This document shows positions 19,048 to 28,042 of a stretch of 64,000 bases of DNA, piece by piece. The stretch comes from Streptomyces aureoverticillatus (GTDB taxonomy: Bacteria; Actinomycetota; Actinomycetes; Streptomycetales; Streptomycetaceae). The stretch lies in contig NZ_BMSY01000005.1 in the NCBI RefSeq assembly GCF_014649395.1, forward strand, positions 186,001-250,000. The letters are read 5' to 3'. Numbering within the stretch: the first letter of the stretch is position 1; every line of letters starts with the position of its first letter. The notes below the pieces were generated by a model. It made no database searches and was not told the DNA's origin. It saw only the letters and a list, made by a program, of their open reading frames with translations. Made by a program: the position numbers and the translations under genes.

Positions 19048-20364
19048 GTGCGCAACAGTGACTATCCGTCAAAGGACCAGCCCAAGACCCCTTCGCTGCC
19101 GCGGCTCGCCGCCGCGTCCCTCGCCGGGACGGCCATCGAGTTCTACGACTTCTTCATCTACGGCACCGCGGCGGCGCTCGTGCTCGGGCCACTGTTCTTT
19201 CCGACGTTCTCCCCGCTGGCGGGAACTCTCGCCGCGTTCGCGACGTTCGGAGTGGGCTTCGTGGCCCGGCCGCTGGGCTCCGTGCTCTTCGGGCACCTCG
19301 GTGACCGGCGCGGGCGGCGGCCCGTCCTGGTGCTCTCGCTGCTGATGACGGGCCTGGCCACGGTCGCCGTCGGCTGCGTACCGACGTACGAGTCGATCGG
19401 CGTGGCCGCTCCCTTGCTGCTCCTAGTGCTGCGCTTCGTGCAGGGCGTGGGGCTCGGCGGCGAGTGGGGCGGGGCGGTGCTGCTCACCGCCGAGCACGCA
19501 CCGCCGGAGCGGCGCGCGCTGTGGGCGAGCTTCCCGCAGGTCGGGCCCGCGATCGGGTTCCTGCTGGCCAACGGCGTCATGCTGGTGCTCTCGGCGACGC
19601 TCACGGACGCGCAGTTCGCGTCCTGGGGATGGCGGATTCCGTTCTTGGGGGCGGGGCTGCTCGCGGTGGCCGGGCTCGCGCTGCGCGCCTCGCTCGCGGA
19701 GAGTCCGGACTTCCTCCAGGTGCGCGAGCACGCGCGCGTGCCGCTCGTCGAGGTGGCGCGCCACCACTGGCGTCTGGTCCTGCTGACGGCGGGCGCGCTC
19801 GCGGTCGGGTACGCGGTGTTCTACGCCGTGACGACCTGGTCGCTGTCGTACGGCGTGGAACGGCTCGGCGTGGGCCGGACGGTCATGCTGGGGTGCATCA
19901 TGGCCGCCGTCGTCGTCAAGGGCGCGCTGACGCCCGTGGCGGCGCTGCTGGGCGACCGGTACGGGAGGCGGCCGATGTGTCTCGCGGGGTGCTCGGCGGT
20001 GGCCCTGTGGATGTTCCCGATGGTCGCCCTCCTGGCGACCGGTGAGCCGCTCCTGATGTTCCTCGGCTTCCTGGGGGCGATGCTCGCGTTCGTCACCATG
20101 TTCTCCGTAGTGGCCGCCTACCTGCCGGAGCTGTACGAGCCGCGGGTGCGCTGCACGGGCGCGGCGGTGGGCTACAACCTGGCCGGGGTCCTCGGTGGCG
20201 CGCTCACCCCGATGGTGGCGACCGCGGTGGCGCGCGGCGAGGGCACTCCGTGGGGTGTGGCCGCGTATCTGACGGCGGTGGCGGTGCTGAGCCTCGGCTG
20301 TTTCGCGCTGCTGCCGGAGACGCGGCCCGTGCGGGAGGAGGCGGTGGTGCCGGTGGCGGGGTGA
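19048..20364 (+). CDS. MHS-family MFS transporter, shikimate-like
   Basis: The 438-residue transporter belongs to the metabolite:H+ symporter group of the major facilitator superfamily, which carries shikimate, proline/betaine, citrate or alpha-ketoglutarate. Family marks are GTAIEFYDFFIYGTAAAL (about 25-42, first membrane helix), FGHLGDRRGRRPVL (loop 2-3), and RFVQGVGLGGEWGGAVLL (about 131-148). About 12 membrane spans are visible. Its position divergent from aroQ favours a hydroaromatic acid such as shikimate or quinate as substrate. The GTG start has no clear ribosome site. Confidence 0.88.
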   Translation: MRNSDYPSKDQPKTPSLPRLAAASLAGTAIEFYDFFIYGTAAALVLGPLFFPTFSPLAGTLAAFATFGVGFVARPLGSVLFGHLGDRRGRRPVLVLSLLMTGLATVAVGCVPTYESIGVAAPLLLLVLRFVQGVGLGGEWGGAVLLTAEHAPPERRALWASFPQVGPAIGFLLANGVMLVLSATLTDAQFASWGWRIPFLGAGLLAVAGLALRASLAESPDFLQVREHARVPLVEVARHHWRLVLLTAGALAVGYAVFYAVTTWSLSYGVERLGVGRTVMLGCIMAAVVVKGALTPVAALLGDRYGRRPMCLAGCSAVALWMFPMVALLATGEPLLMFLGFLGAMLAFVTMFSVVAAYLPELYEPRVRCTGAAVGYNLAGVLGGALTPMVATAVARGEGTPWGVAAYLTAVAVLSLGCFALLPETRPVREEAVVPVAG

Positions 20365-20426
20365 GAGGGCCGGGGGGCACGGTGCCCGGCGGCCGGGCGA
20401 CGCCTCACAACCCCCTCGGCCCCGCG

Positions 20427-21569
20427 TCACGGATTGATCGCGAGCTCCAGGTACGCCGCGAACAGCACCAGGTGCACCCCGCCCTGCAGCGGCGTGGCAC
20501 GGCCGGGTACGACGGTGAGCGTGCCGACGAGGACCGTCAGGACGAGCAGCACCATGTGGGTCGAGCTGAGGCCGAGCACGAGCGGCCCGGACAGCCAGAC
20601 GGAGGCGATGGCGACGGCGGGGATGGTCAGGCCGATGCTGGCCATGGCCGACCCGAGGGCGAGGTTCAGGCTCGTCTGGACGCGGTCGCGGCGGGCCGCG
20701 CGGACGGCCGCGATGGTCTCGGGCAGCAGCACGAGCAGGGCGATGATCACGCCGACGACGGCGTGCGGCAGGCCGGCGGACTCCACGCCCGACTCGATGG
20801 TGGGCGACACGCCCTTGGCGAGCCCGACGACGCCGATCAGCGCGAGCGCCAGCAGGCCGAGGCTGACCAAGGCGGTGCGGGCGGAGGGGCCCGCGGCGTG
20901 GTCGTCGGCGTCGACGACCTCTCCCTCCTTGGTGACCGGCAGGAAGTAGTCCCGGTGCCGGACTGTCTGGGTCGCCACGAACAGGCCGTACAGGACGAGT
21001 GAGGCCAGGGCGGCGAAGGTGAGCTGCGCCGTGGAGAACTCCGGGCCCGGCTTGGACGTGGTGAAGGTCGGCAGCACCAGGCTGAGCGTGGCCAGGGTGG
21101 CGACGGTCGCGAGAGCGGCGCCGGTGCCCTCGGGGTTGAAGACGGCGACGCGGTGGCGCAGGGCGCCGGTCAGCAGGCAGAGGCCGAGTATGCCGTTGCA
21201 GGTGATCATGACGGCGGCGAAGACGGTGTCGCGCGCCAGGGTGGAACTCTTGTCGCCGCCGTCGGCCATGAGGGTGACGATCAGGGCGACCTCGATGATG
21301 GTGACCGCGACGGCCAGGACGAGCGAGCCGAAGGGTTCGCCGACGCGGTGCGCGATGACTTCGGCGTGGTGGACCGCGGCGAGCACGGCCCCGGCGAGCA
21401 CCGCCGTCACCAGGGCGACGACCACGCCCGAGAGGTCCCGCCCCCAGGTGAGGGCGAGGAGGACGATTCCGAGCACGGGCACGGCGGCCGTCCACCGCGC
21501 GGTGACTGCCCGGAGCCTGGGGATCATGTCTTCGATGCTGCCCCGCGCGCGGGAGGGCCGCGACTTCAT
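20427..21569 (-). CDS. Ca2+/H+ (cation) antiporter, ChaA-like
   Basis: The 380-residue membrane protein is a sodium/calcium-exchanger-superfamily antiporter of the ChaA type, expected to expel Ca2+ or Na+/K+ in exchange for protons. The two inverted alpha-repeats are clear: HRVGEPFGSLVLAVAVTIIEVALI (about 75-98) and LLPETIAAVRAARRDRVQTSLNLALGSAMASIGLTIP (about 285-320), each with the key acidic residue. The start is the ATG at 21567-21569, preceded by GAGAGGCAC. The longer reading upstream would run through a hairpin and is less likely. It is downstream of terC on the same strand, separated by a strong hairpin. Confidence 0.9.
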   Translation of the reverse strand: MKSRPSRARGSIEDMIPRLRAVTARWTAAVPVLGIVLLALTWGRDLSGVVVALVTAVLAGAVLAAVHHAEVIAHRVGEPFGSLVLAVAVTIIEVALIVTLMADGGDKSSTLARDTVFAAVMITCNGILGLCLLTGALRHRVAVFNPEGTGAALATVATLATLSLVLPTFTTSKPGPEFSTAQLTFAALASLVLYGLFVATQTVRHRDYFLPVTKEGEVVDADDHAAGPSARTALVSLGLLALALIGVVGLAKGVSPTIESGVESAGLPHAVVGVIIALLVLLPETIAAVRAARRDRVQTSLNLALGSAMASIGLTIPAVAIASVWLSGPLVLGLSSTHMVLLVLTVLVGTLTVVPGRATPLQGGVHLVLFAAYLELAINP

Positions 21570-21586
21570 GTGTGCCTCTCTACGCG

Positions 21587-21621
21587 GGAGCGGTGCACGG
21601 TCGAGGACCGTGCACCGCTCC
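21587..21621 (-). terminator. 16-bp perfect hairpin between terC and the antiporter
   Basis: GGAGCGGTGCACGGTC (21587-21602), GAG loop, exact complement (21606-21621). It lies 68 bases after the terC stop and ends 17 bases before the antiporter start on the same strand. It can act as a terminator for terC or as an operator or attenuator for the antiporter. The first is more likely. Confidence 0.75.
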
Positions 21622-21688
21622 GGATGGTTCTTCACGCAGCTCCACGTCACGGGCCGGCAGGCCCATCACGCCGCTCCGTAGAGTGCCG

Positions 21689-22699
21689 TTACGCCTGGAT
21701 GCTGTCCTTCTGGGCGTCGTCCTTGTCGGACTCCGCGGCCTCGGCCGCCTCGCGCTCCGCCTGCTTCTTGGAGGCCATCAGGCTGGTGATCGTCGTGACG
21801 ATCAGGACGCCGCAGATGACGCCGAGCGAGACCGGGATGGAGATCTCGGGGACGTGCACGCCGTTCTCGTGCAGGGCGTGCAGGACCAGCTTCACGCCGA
21901 TGAAGCCGAGGATCACCGACAGGCCGTAGCTCAGGTGGACCAGCTTCTTGAGCAGTCCGCCGATGAGGAAGTACAGCTGCCGCAGACCCATCAGGGCGAA
22001 GGCGTTGGCGGTGAAGACGATGTACGGGTCCTGGGTGAGGCCGAAGATCGCCGGGATGGAGTCCATCGCGAAGAGCACGTCGGTGGTGCCGATGGCGAGC
22101 ATGACGACCATGAGGGGCGTCATGATCTTCTTGCCGTTCTTCCGGATGAAGAGCTTCGTGCCCTCGTACCGGTCGGAGACGCCGAACTTCTTCTCGATGG
22201 ACTTCAGGAGGCGGTTCTCCTCCCAGTCCTCTTCCTCCTCGTCGGCACGCGCCTCCTGGATGAGCTTCCAGGCGGTGTAGATCAGGAACGCGCCGAAGAT
22301 GTAGAAGACCCAGGAGAAGTTGGCGATGACCGCGGCGCCGGCGGCGATGAAGATCGCTCGCAGGACCAGGGCGATCAGCACGCCGAACAGCAGCACGCGC
22401 TGCTGGAGATGGGTCGGCACCGAGAACTTCGCCATGATCAGGATGAAGACGAAGAGGTTGTCGACGGAGAGCGACTTCTCGGTGATGAAGCCGGCGAAGA
22501 ACTCGCCGGACGCCTGGGTCTCGCCGGCGATCAGCAGGCCGAGGCCGAAGAGCGCCGCGAGGACGATCCAGACGACCGTCCAGATTCCGGCTTCCTTGAT
22601 CGACACGTCATGGGGCTTGCGCCCGATGAAGAAGTCGACCGCGATCAGGGCACACAGACCGAGAACGGTCGTTACCCACAGGGTCATTGAAACGTCCAC
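21689..22699 (-). CDS. TerC/Alx-family manganese exporter
   Basis: The 336-residue polytopic membrane protein belongs to TerC/Alx, which exports Mn2+ and loads manganese onto exported enzymes. Conserved acidic motifs are EKSLSVDNLFVFILIM (about 72-87) and DVLFAMDSIPAIFGLTQDPYIVF (about 203-225). A cytoplasmic acidic loop (DEEEEDWEENRLL) and an acidic tail are present. GTG at 22699 is chosen because GGAGG lies at the proper distance. A methionine four codons later is possible. The leader contains a probable yybP-ykoY riboswitch, which supports the manganese role. Confidence 0.93.
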   Translation of the reverse strand: MDVSMTLWVTTVLGLCALIAVDFFIGRKPHDVSIKEAGIWTVVWIVLAALFGLGLLIAGETQASGEFFAGFITEKSLSVDNLFVFILIMAKFSVPTHLQQRVLLFGVLIALVLRAIFIAAGAAVIANFSWVFYIFGAFLIYTAWKLIQEARADEEEEDWEENRLLKSIEKKFGVSDRYEGTKLFIRKNGKKIMTPLMVVMLAIGTTDVLFAMDSIPAIFGLTQDPYIVFTANAFALMGLRQLYFLIGGLLKKLVHLSYGLSVILGFIGVKLVLHALHENGVHVPEISIPVSLGVICGVLIVTTITSLMASKKQAEREAAEAAESDKDDAQKDSIQA

Positions 22700-22734
22700 T
22701 GCGCCTCCGGCGTCGTACGGCTACTGATCAGCGT

Positions 22735-22860
22735 CGTCGCTGCCGGAGGTCTCTTCCACCCTGGCGCTGTCTCCGCGCCCCGGGCCGACGCCCCGGGACC
22801 GATGGCGGTCCGTATTGACGGGCACGTCGCGTACGGGAGTACTCCCCTCCGCACTGAGAA
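22735..22860 (-). ncRNA. yybP-ykoY manganese riboswitch in the terC leader
   Basis: On the minus strand the 160-base leader of terC has the two conserved loops of this class. One is GCGGAGGGGAGTACTCCC (about 22852-22835). The other is GGAAGAGACCTCCGGC (about 22757-22742), the high-GC form of the ACCUUUGCCGGC strand. Between them is a GC-rich stem with CCCCGGGG arms near 22775-22800. The class senses Mn2+ and is typically found before TerC/Alx genes. I assigned it by eye, so the exact ends are approximate. Confidence 0.72.
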
Positions 22861-22954
22861 GAGTACGCGAAAGACCAAGGTTAGGTAAAGGCGACGGCAA
22901 GCAAGAACCAAATGGCCAGGTCAGGCGGGCACTTGGAGCATTGGTAGTCGTTAG

Positions 22955-23033
22955 GTCGACTTGGCGTCGCGCGGGAGAGCAGGGCAGGGCGAGGCGGGAG
23001 CGACAGGAGCGACAGGACATAAGTCGACTTGGC
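22955..23033. repeat. Two direct copies of GTCGACTTGGC upstream of terC
   Basis: The 11-mer is found at 22955-22965 and 23023-23033, spaced 68 bases, each containing the GTCGAC palindrome. It lies in the remaining 220 bp between the riboswitch and the TerD-fusion gene stop. No gene or other structure is seen there. Confidence 0.5.
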
Positions 23034-23081
23034 AATGGATCCCCCGCCCACGTGCGGGGGGCGCGGCGAGCGCCGGGCGGG

Positions 23082-25034
23082 TCAGCGGCTCCCGGTGCGG
23101 CGGGCCTCGCCCACGCGCCGCAGGACGTGGCTGAGGACCTGGCTGCCGGGCGGGGGCATCGGCGGCTCGTACGTCCAGGCGTGGCCGACCCACGGGTCCG
23201 CGAGGTGGTCGTCGGGCACCGGCGTCACCCGCAGCAGCGCGCGCCACAGCGGGTCGAGCAGCGGGCCGTACTCCGAGGCGTCCTCGCGGTCGGCGACCAT
23301 CATCAGGTGGACGCCGACGGCGGGACCCTCGTCGGCCAGATAGCGGAGCTGGGTCACGGCGCGGTCGTCGAAGCCGTGCGGGAAGTCGTTGACGACGAGC
23401 AGTTGCTCGCCGGTGTCCAGGTCCGCCGGCAGCGCGTCGGCGACGCCGCCGCGGACGGCCATCTGCACCAGGTCCACGCGCTGGGTGAGCCGGGTGAGCG
23501 TGTCGGTGACCCCCGCGGCGCCGGTCGCGGGCGGGCCGGCCAGGACCCCGGCGTCCACCAGCGGCGCGAACGCGCTCACACCGGTGCCCGCGGCGTCGAT
23601 GACGTGCACGGTGAACGCGCCGGGCGGATACGCGGCGAGCAGCCGCGCGGCGTGCGCGACGGCGCTGTCCAGGGCGAGGCGGCGCAGCTGGTCGGCGTCC
23701 GCGAGCGAGTCGGTGCCGGAGCGGCCGCTGTCGATCCACAGGCCGCGCTCCAGGGGCAGCCGGACGAGCATGGGGATGTGCAGGTCAGGGCGCTCGGGCA
23801 GGTGGAGATTGCCCAGGCGCAGCGCCATCGGGATCTCCATGGGCACGCGGTAGGCGTGCCAGACGGGGCTCGACCAGTCGGCGAACGCCGGGGGCAACGC
23901 AGGCTCGACGACCTCCGCCTCGGCGGCGAGCTGGGCCAGATCGCGGTCGAGGGCGGCGCGTGCCTGGTCGACGAGGTCGCCGTGCCGGGCACGGGCGGCC
24001 GCGCGCGCCGCGTCGCCGGTGCCGCCGATGCGGCTGCGCGGGTCGGAGAGGACCTTGTCGAGCTCCTGTTCCATGCGGGATTCGGCGAAGTCCACCGCGC
24101 TGCGGTACGCCGCGGCCGTGCGGGCCAGGTCCTCGAACATGCCCCACACCTGGTTGTACAGCCGCTCCTCCAGGGACCAGCCGGTGGCGTCGCCCGCGAC
24201 GGGCTGAGCGGGCTGTCCGGGCGCCGCCGGGGGTGCCGTGGGCGGGGGCGGCGGGGGCGCGCTGGTCTGGCGGCGCGGGTGGGTGTAGTTGACGGAGCCG
24301 TCGCCGGGCTGCTGGGGCGCGCCGCCGTCGCCGGGCTGGGGCGCGGGGGTGACGGGCTGTGCGGGGTCGGCCGCCGGCTCGGGCGGGGCCGACTGCGGCC
24401 CCGGGGCCGGGTGGCCCTGGGCGGCGGCGCGCACCCGGGCCTCGTCCGCGGGGCGGGGCGGGGGCGCGGCCACCGAGCGGGCGAGGCCGCGCGCCACCGC
24501 GTCGTTGATGGTCGTCGCCAGTTCCCGCGCCTGGGGCAGGCCCTGGTCGGCGAGCATGTCGGCGAGGCCGCCCGCGTAGCCCTGGCCGACGGCGCGGACC
24601 TTCCAGGCGTCCTGCCTGCGGTAGAGCTCAAGGGCCACGACGGCCGATTCGGCGGACAGGTCCGTGATCGTGTAGCTGGCGATCTCGGTGCCGTCGAGGC
24701 CGGTGACGGCGACGAAGGGCGCGGCGACGGAGCCGAAGGTGACCGGGCCCGCGACGCCCACGGGCAGCGCGAGCAGCACGTTCACCTGGTGCGCACCGTC
24801 CGGTAGCGCGCCCAGGTCGACGGCCAGGCGGTGGTCGGCGGCGGCCTGCCGGGACACTTCGAGCCCGGGCAGCGTGGGCGCGCCGGGGTGGGCCACCCAG
24901 GCGGTGCCGCGCACCTTGCGCCGCTCGTCGCAGAGCGTGGCGCCGGCGACGATCGGCTTGCCGGCCGACACCCGGATCTCAAGGCGGGTGCCGGGAAGCG
25001 GATGGTTCTGCCCCCTGACCAGCTCGGCCGTCAT
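23082..25034 (-). CDS. TerD-domain protein fused to a degenerate FtsK/HerA-like ATPase domain
   Basis: The 650-residue protein begins with a TerD fold (about 1-185), the Ca2+-binding module of tellurite/stress systems, seen in TRLEIRVSAG, LPDGAHQVNVLLALPV and SAESAVVALELYRRQDAWKVRAVGQGY. A Pro/Ala/Gln-rich linker (about 195-300) follows. The C-terminal half (from WSSPVWHAYRVPMEIPMALRLG, about 395) resembles FtsK/HerA-type ATPases of Ter gene clusters. The P-loop position reads IDSGRSGTDS and lacks the GKS/GKT signature, so ATP hydrolysis is doubtful. LLVVNDFP may be the Walker B relic. It lies next to a single-domain TerD gene and terC. A cytoplasmic scaffold linked to membrane stress is an inference. 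Confidence 0.82.
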   Translation of the reverse strand: MTAELVRGQNHPLPGTRLEIRVSAGKPIVAGATLCDERRKVRGTAWVAHPGAPTLPGLEVSRQAAADHRLAVDLGALPDGAHQVNVLLALPVGVAGPVTFGSVAAPFVAVTGLDGTEIASYTITDLSAESAVVALELYRRQDAWKVRAVGQGYAGGLADMLADQGLPQARELATTINDAVARGLARSVAAPPPRPADEARVRAAAQGHPAPGPQSAPPEPAADPAQPVTPAPQPGDGGAPQQPGDGSVNYTHPRRQTSAPPPPPPTAPPAAPGQPAQPVAGDATGWSLEERLYNQVWGMFEDLARTAAAYRSAVDFAESRMEQELDKVLSDPRSRIGGTGDAARAAARARHGDLVDQARAALDRDLAQLAAEAEVVEPALPPAFADWSSPVWHAYRVPMEIPMALRLGNLHLPERPDLHIPMLVRLPLERGLWIDSGRSGTDSLADADQLRRLALDSAVAHAARLLAAYPPGAFTVHVIDAAGTGVSAFAPLVDAGVLAGPPATGAAGVTDTLTRLTQRVDLVQMAVRGGVADALPADLDTGEQLLVVNDFPHGFDDRAVTQLRYLADEGPAVGVHLMMVADREDASEYGPLLDPLWRALLRVTPVPDDHLADPWVGHAWTYEPPMPPPGSQVLSHVLRRVGEARRTGSR

Positions 25035-25180
25035 CGCGTTCGTTCCCCCTTGGTGTCGGCCCCCTCACCGGGCCTGCGTACGGACCGCCGTGTGCGACCG
25101 CCGGTCGGCGACCTGCACGGCGCTCAAGCCTGGAGCGGTGCTGAGCGGTGCTTACCGGGACGCTCAGGCGTGGAGCGTGC

Positions 25181-25759
25181 TTACAGGTGCGGCAGGATCG
25201 CCGGCATCAGGTCCTGGAAGGTGCGGCCGTTGGCCGGGTTGCCGAGGGCCGTCATCTGCCAGCCGGCGCCCGCGCGGTGGACCTTGGCCATGATCTGGGC
25301 GGTGTACTGGCCGCCGCCGTCGAGGGTGAAGCGGGAGAGCTCCTGGCCGTTGGTCTCGTCGACCAGGCGGCAGAAAGCGTTCTGCACTTCCTGGAAGGTC
25401 TGGCCGGTGAAGGAGTTCACCGTGAAGACGATCTGGTCGATGTGGACCGGGACGCGCTGCAGGTCGACGAGGATGGCCTCGTCGTCGCCGCCCTGGCCGA
25501 CGCCGCCGACGAGGTTGTCGCCGGTGTGCCGCACGGAGCCGTCGTCGCTGACGAGATGGCGGAAGAACACCACGTCGACGGGCTGCTTGTCGGCGAAGAG
25601 GACGGCCGAGGCGTCCAGGTCGACTTCACGCGTGCGCGTGCCGAACAGGCCGCGCCGCGGGGCGGCCTGCCAGCCGAGTCCCATGCGCACCGACGTCAGA
25701 GCGCCCCCGTCGTTCTTCTGCAGGCTGATGGCCTGGCCCTTGGTCATGTTGACCGTCAC
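25181..25759 (-). CDS. TerD-family stress protein
   Basis: This 192-residue TerD protein binds Ca2+ through its paired DUF475/TerD loops. The family hallmarks are MTKGQAISLQK, VRMGLGWQ, DLDASAVLFAD, DNLVGGVGQGGDDEAILVDL (Ca2+-binding DNxxGxGxGDDE type) and VFTVNSFTGQTFQEVQNAFCRLVD. In Streptomyces, TerD proteins influence calcium-dependent development and tellurite tolerance. The gene lies 146 bp upstream of the TerD fusion on the same strand. The spacer shows only degenerate GGAGCGGTGCT-type repeats. Confidence 0.95.
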   Translation of the reverse strand: MTVNMTKGQAISLQKNDGGALTSVRMGLGWQAAPRRGLFGTRTREVDLDASAVLFADKQPVDVVFFRHLVSDDGSVRHTGDNLVGGVGQGGDDEAILVDLQRVPVHIDQIVFTVNSFTGQTFQEVQNAFCRLVDETNGQELSRFTLDGGGQYTAQIMAKVHRAGAGWQMTALGNPANGRTFQDLMPAILPHL

Positions 25760-25884
25760 GCGCTGTCCCCTTCTCGAACTCCCCTGGGCAACCGCCCGTT
25801 GCGGCGGTTGCCCATCACCCTATGCAGCGCTGTCCACCGCGACGCACCCTGCCGGGCCTTTTGTGTCGGTGTTGCAACACAGCG

Positions 25885-28035
25885 CTACGCCTGGCCGGCC
25901 TCCTTCATCTGCCGCAGTTCCTTCTTCATCTCCGACACCTCGTCGCGCAGCCTGGCGGCGATCTCGAACTGCAGGTCCGCGGCGGCGGCGCGCATCCGCT
26001 CGGTCATCTCCTCGATCTGCTCGGCGAGTTCGGCGGCCGGGCGGTCCGTGGGCACCGTCCGCTCGGCCTTGCCCTTGGCGGACTTGGACGCCTTGGCGGG
26101 TGCGGCGCCGCCCGCGGTGCCGAGGGAGGGCACGGGGGCCTTGGCGCTCTTGCCGTCCTTGGACTTGCGGTAGTTGCTGCCGAGGAGCTGTTCCGTGTCG
26201 ACTTCCTCGCGCGCGATGGCCGACACGATGTCGTTGATCTTCTTACGGAGGGGCTGCGGGTCGATGCCCTTCTCCTTGTTGTACGCGATCTGCTTCTCCC
26301 GGCGGCGGTTGGTCTCGTCGATGGCCTTCTCCATCGCCGGGGTGATCTTGTCGGCGTACATATGGACCTGGCCCGAGACGTTGCGCGCGGCGCGGCCGAT
26401 GGTCTGGATCAGGGACGTGCCGGAGCGCAGGAAGCCTTCCTTGTCGGCGTCGAGGATCGCCACCAGGGAGACCTCGGGCAGGTCGAGACCCTCCCTGAGG
26501 AGGTTGATGCCGACCAGTACGTCATATTCACCGGCGCGCAGTTCGCGCAGGAGCTCGACGCGGCGCAGGGTGTCGACGTCGCTGTGCAGATAGCGGACCT
26601 GGATGCCCAGTTCGAGGAAGTAGTCCGTGAGGTCCTCGGCCATCTTCTTGGTGAGCGTGGTGACCAGGACGCGCTCGTCCTTCTCGGTGCGCTTGCGGAT
26701 CTCGTGCACCAGGTCGTCGATCTGGCCCTCGGTGGGCTTGACGACGACCTCCGGGTCGACGAGGCCGGTGGGGCGGATGATCTGCTCCACATGGCCGTCG
26801 GAACGCGAGAGTTCGTACGCCCCCGGGGTCGCCGACAGATAGACGGTCTGGCCGATGCGCTGCTGGAACTCCTCCCACTTCAGCGGGCGGTTGTCGAGCG
26901 CGGACGGCAGCCGGAAGCCGTGGTCCACGAGGGTGCGCTTGCGGGAGGCGTCACCCTCGTACATCGCGCCGATCTGCGGGACCGTGACGTGCGACTCGTC
27001 CAGGACGAGGAGGAAGTCGTCCGGGAAGTAGTCGAGGAGGGTGTGCGGCGGGGTGCCGGGGTCGCGGCCGTCGAAGTGCATCGAGTAGTTCTCGACGCCG
27101 GAGCAGGAGCCGATCTGGCGGAGCATCTCCAGGTCGTACGTCGTGCGCATGCGCAGGCGCTGGGCCTCCAGCATCTTGCCCTGCTTCTCCAGCTCGGCGA
27201 GGCGCTCGGCGAGCTCCTTCTCGATGCCGTTGACCGCCTTCTCCATGCGCTCGGGGCCTGCCACGTAGTGGGACGCCGGGAAGACGTACAGGTGGTCGTC
27301 GTCGCTGATGACCTCGCCGGTGAGGGGGTGCAGGGTGGAGAGGGCCTCGATCTCGTCGCCGAACATCTCGATGCGGACGGCCAGCTCCTCGTACACCGGG
27401 AAGATCTCGATGGTGTCGCCGCGGACCCGGAAGGTGCCGCGGGTGAAGGCGACGTCGTTGCGCGTGTACTGGATGTCGACGAAGCGGCGCAGGAGCTGGT
27501 CGCGGTCGAGCTCGTCGCCGACCTTGAGCGGCACCATGCGGTCCACGTACTCCTGCGGGGTGCCGAGGCCGTAGATGCAGGAGACGGAGGCGACCACGAT
27601 GACGTCGCGGCGGGTGAGCAGCGAGTTCGTCGCGGAGTGGCGCAGGCGCTCGACCTCCTCGTTGATCGAGGAGTCCTTTTCGATGTACGTGTCCGACTGG
27701 GGGACGTAGGCCTCGGGCTGGTAGTAGTCGTAGTACGAGACGAAGTACTCCACCGCGTTGTTCGGCAGGAGCTCGCGGAACTCGTTCGCGAGCTGGGCGG
27801 CCAGCGTCTTGTTCGGCGCCATGACGAGGGTGGGGCGCTGGAGCTTCTCGATCATCCACGCGGTGGTGGCCGACTTGCCGGTGCCGGTCGCGCCGAGCAG
27901 GACGACATCCTTCTCACCTGCGCGGATGCGCTTTTCCAGGTCGGCGATGGCCGTGGGCTGGTCGCCACTGGGCTGGTACGGGCTGACGACCTCGAAAGGC
28001 GCCACCGTGCGTTCGATCTTCGATACGGGCCGCAT
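25885..28035 (-). CDS. uvrB: Excinuclease ABC subunit B
   Basis: UvrB is the helicase-like subunit that receives damaged DNA from UvrA and hands it to UvrC. The 716-residue protein has Walker A GATGTGKSATTAW (about 46-58), the beta-hairpin region (YYDYYQPEAYVPQSDTYIEKD, about 99-118), DESHVTVPQ (about 344), helicase motif VI (QTIGRAARN) and a C-terminal UVR motif (RMRAAAADLQFEIAARLRDEV, about 670-690). An Ala/Lys/Pro-rich linker precedes the UVR motif. The ATG at 28035 is chosen because the damage promoter -10 box is only 8 bases upstream, which implies a leaderless mRNA. The start ten codons further upstream would lie inside the promoter. Confidence 0.97.
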   Translation of the reverse strand: MRPVSKIERTVAPFEVVSPYQPSGDQPTAIADLEKRIRAGEKDVVLLGATGTGKSATTAWMIEKLQRPTLVMAPNKTLAAQLANEFRELLPNNAVEYFVSYYDYYQPEAYVPQSDTYIEKDSSINEEVERLRHSATNSLLTRRDVIVVASVSCIYGLGTPQEYVDRMVPLKVGDELDRDQLLRRFVDIQYTRNDVAFTRGTFRVRGDTIEIFPVYEELAVRIEMFGDEIEALSTLHPLTGEVISDDDHLYVFPASHYVAGPERMEKAVNGIEKELAERLAELEKQGKMLEAQRLRMRTTYDLEMLRQIGSCSGVENYSMHFDGRDPGTPPHTLLDYFPDDFLLVLDESHVTVPQIGAMYEGDASRKRTLVDHGFRLPSALDNRPLKWEEFQQRIGQTVYLSATPGAYELSRSDGHVEQIIRPTGLVDPEVVVKPTEGQIDDLVHEIRKRTEKDERVLVTTLTKKMAEDLTDYFLELGIQVRYLHSDVDTLRRVELLRELRAGEYDVLVGINLLREGLDLPEVSLVAILDADKEGFLRSGTSLIQTIGRAARNVSGQVHMYADKITPAMEKAIDETNRRREKQIAYNKEKGIDPQPLRKKINDIVSAIAREEVDTEQLLGSNYRKSKDGKSAKAPVPSLGTAGGAAPAKASKSAKGKAERTVPTDRPAAELAEQIEEMTERMRAAAADLQFEIAARLRDEVSEMKKELRQMKEAGQA

Positions 28036-28042
28036 GGAACCA

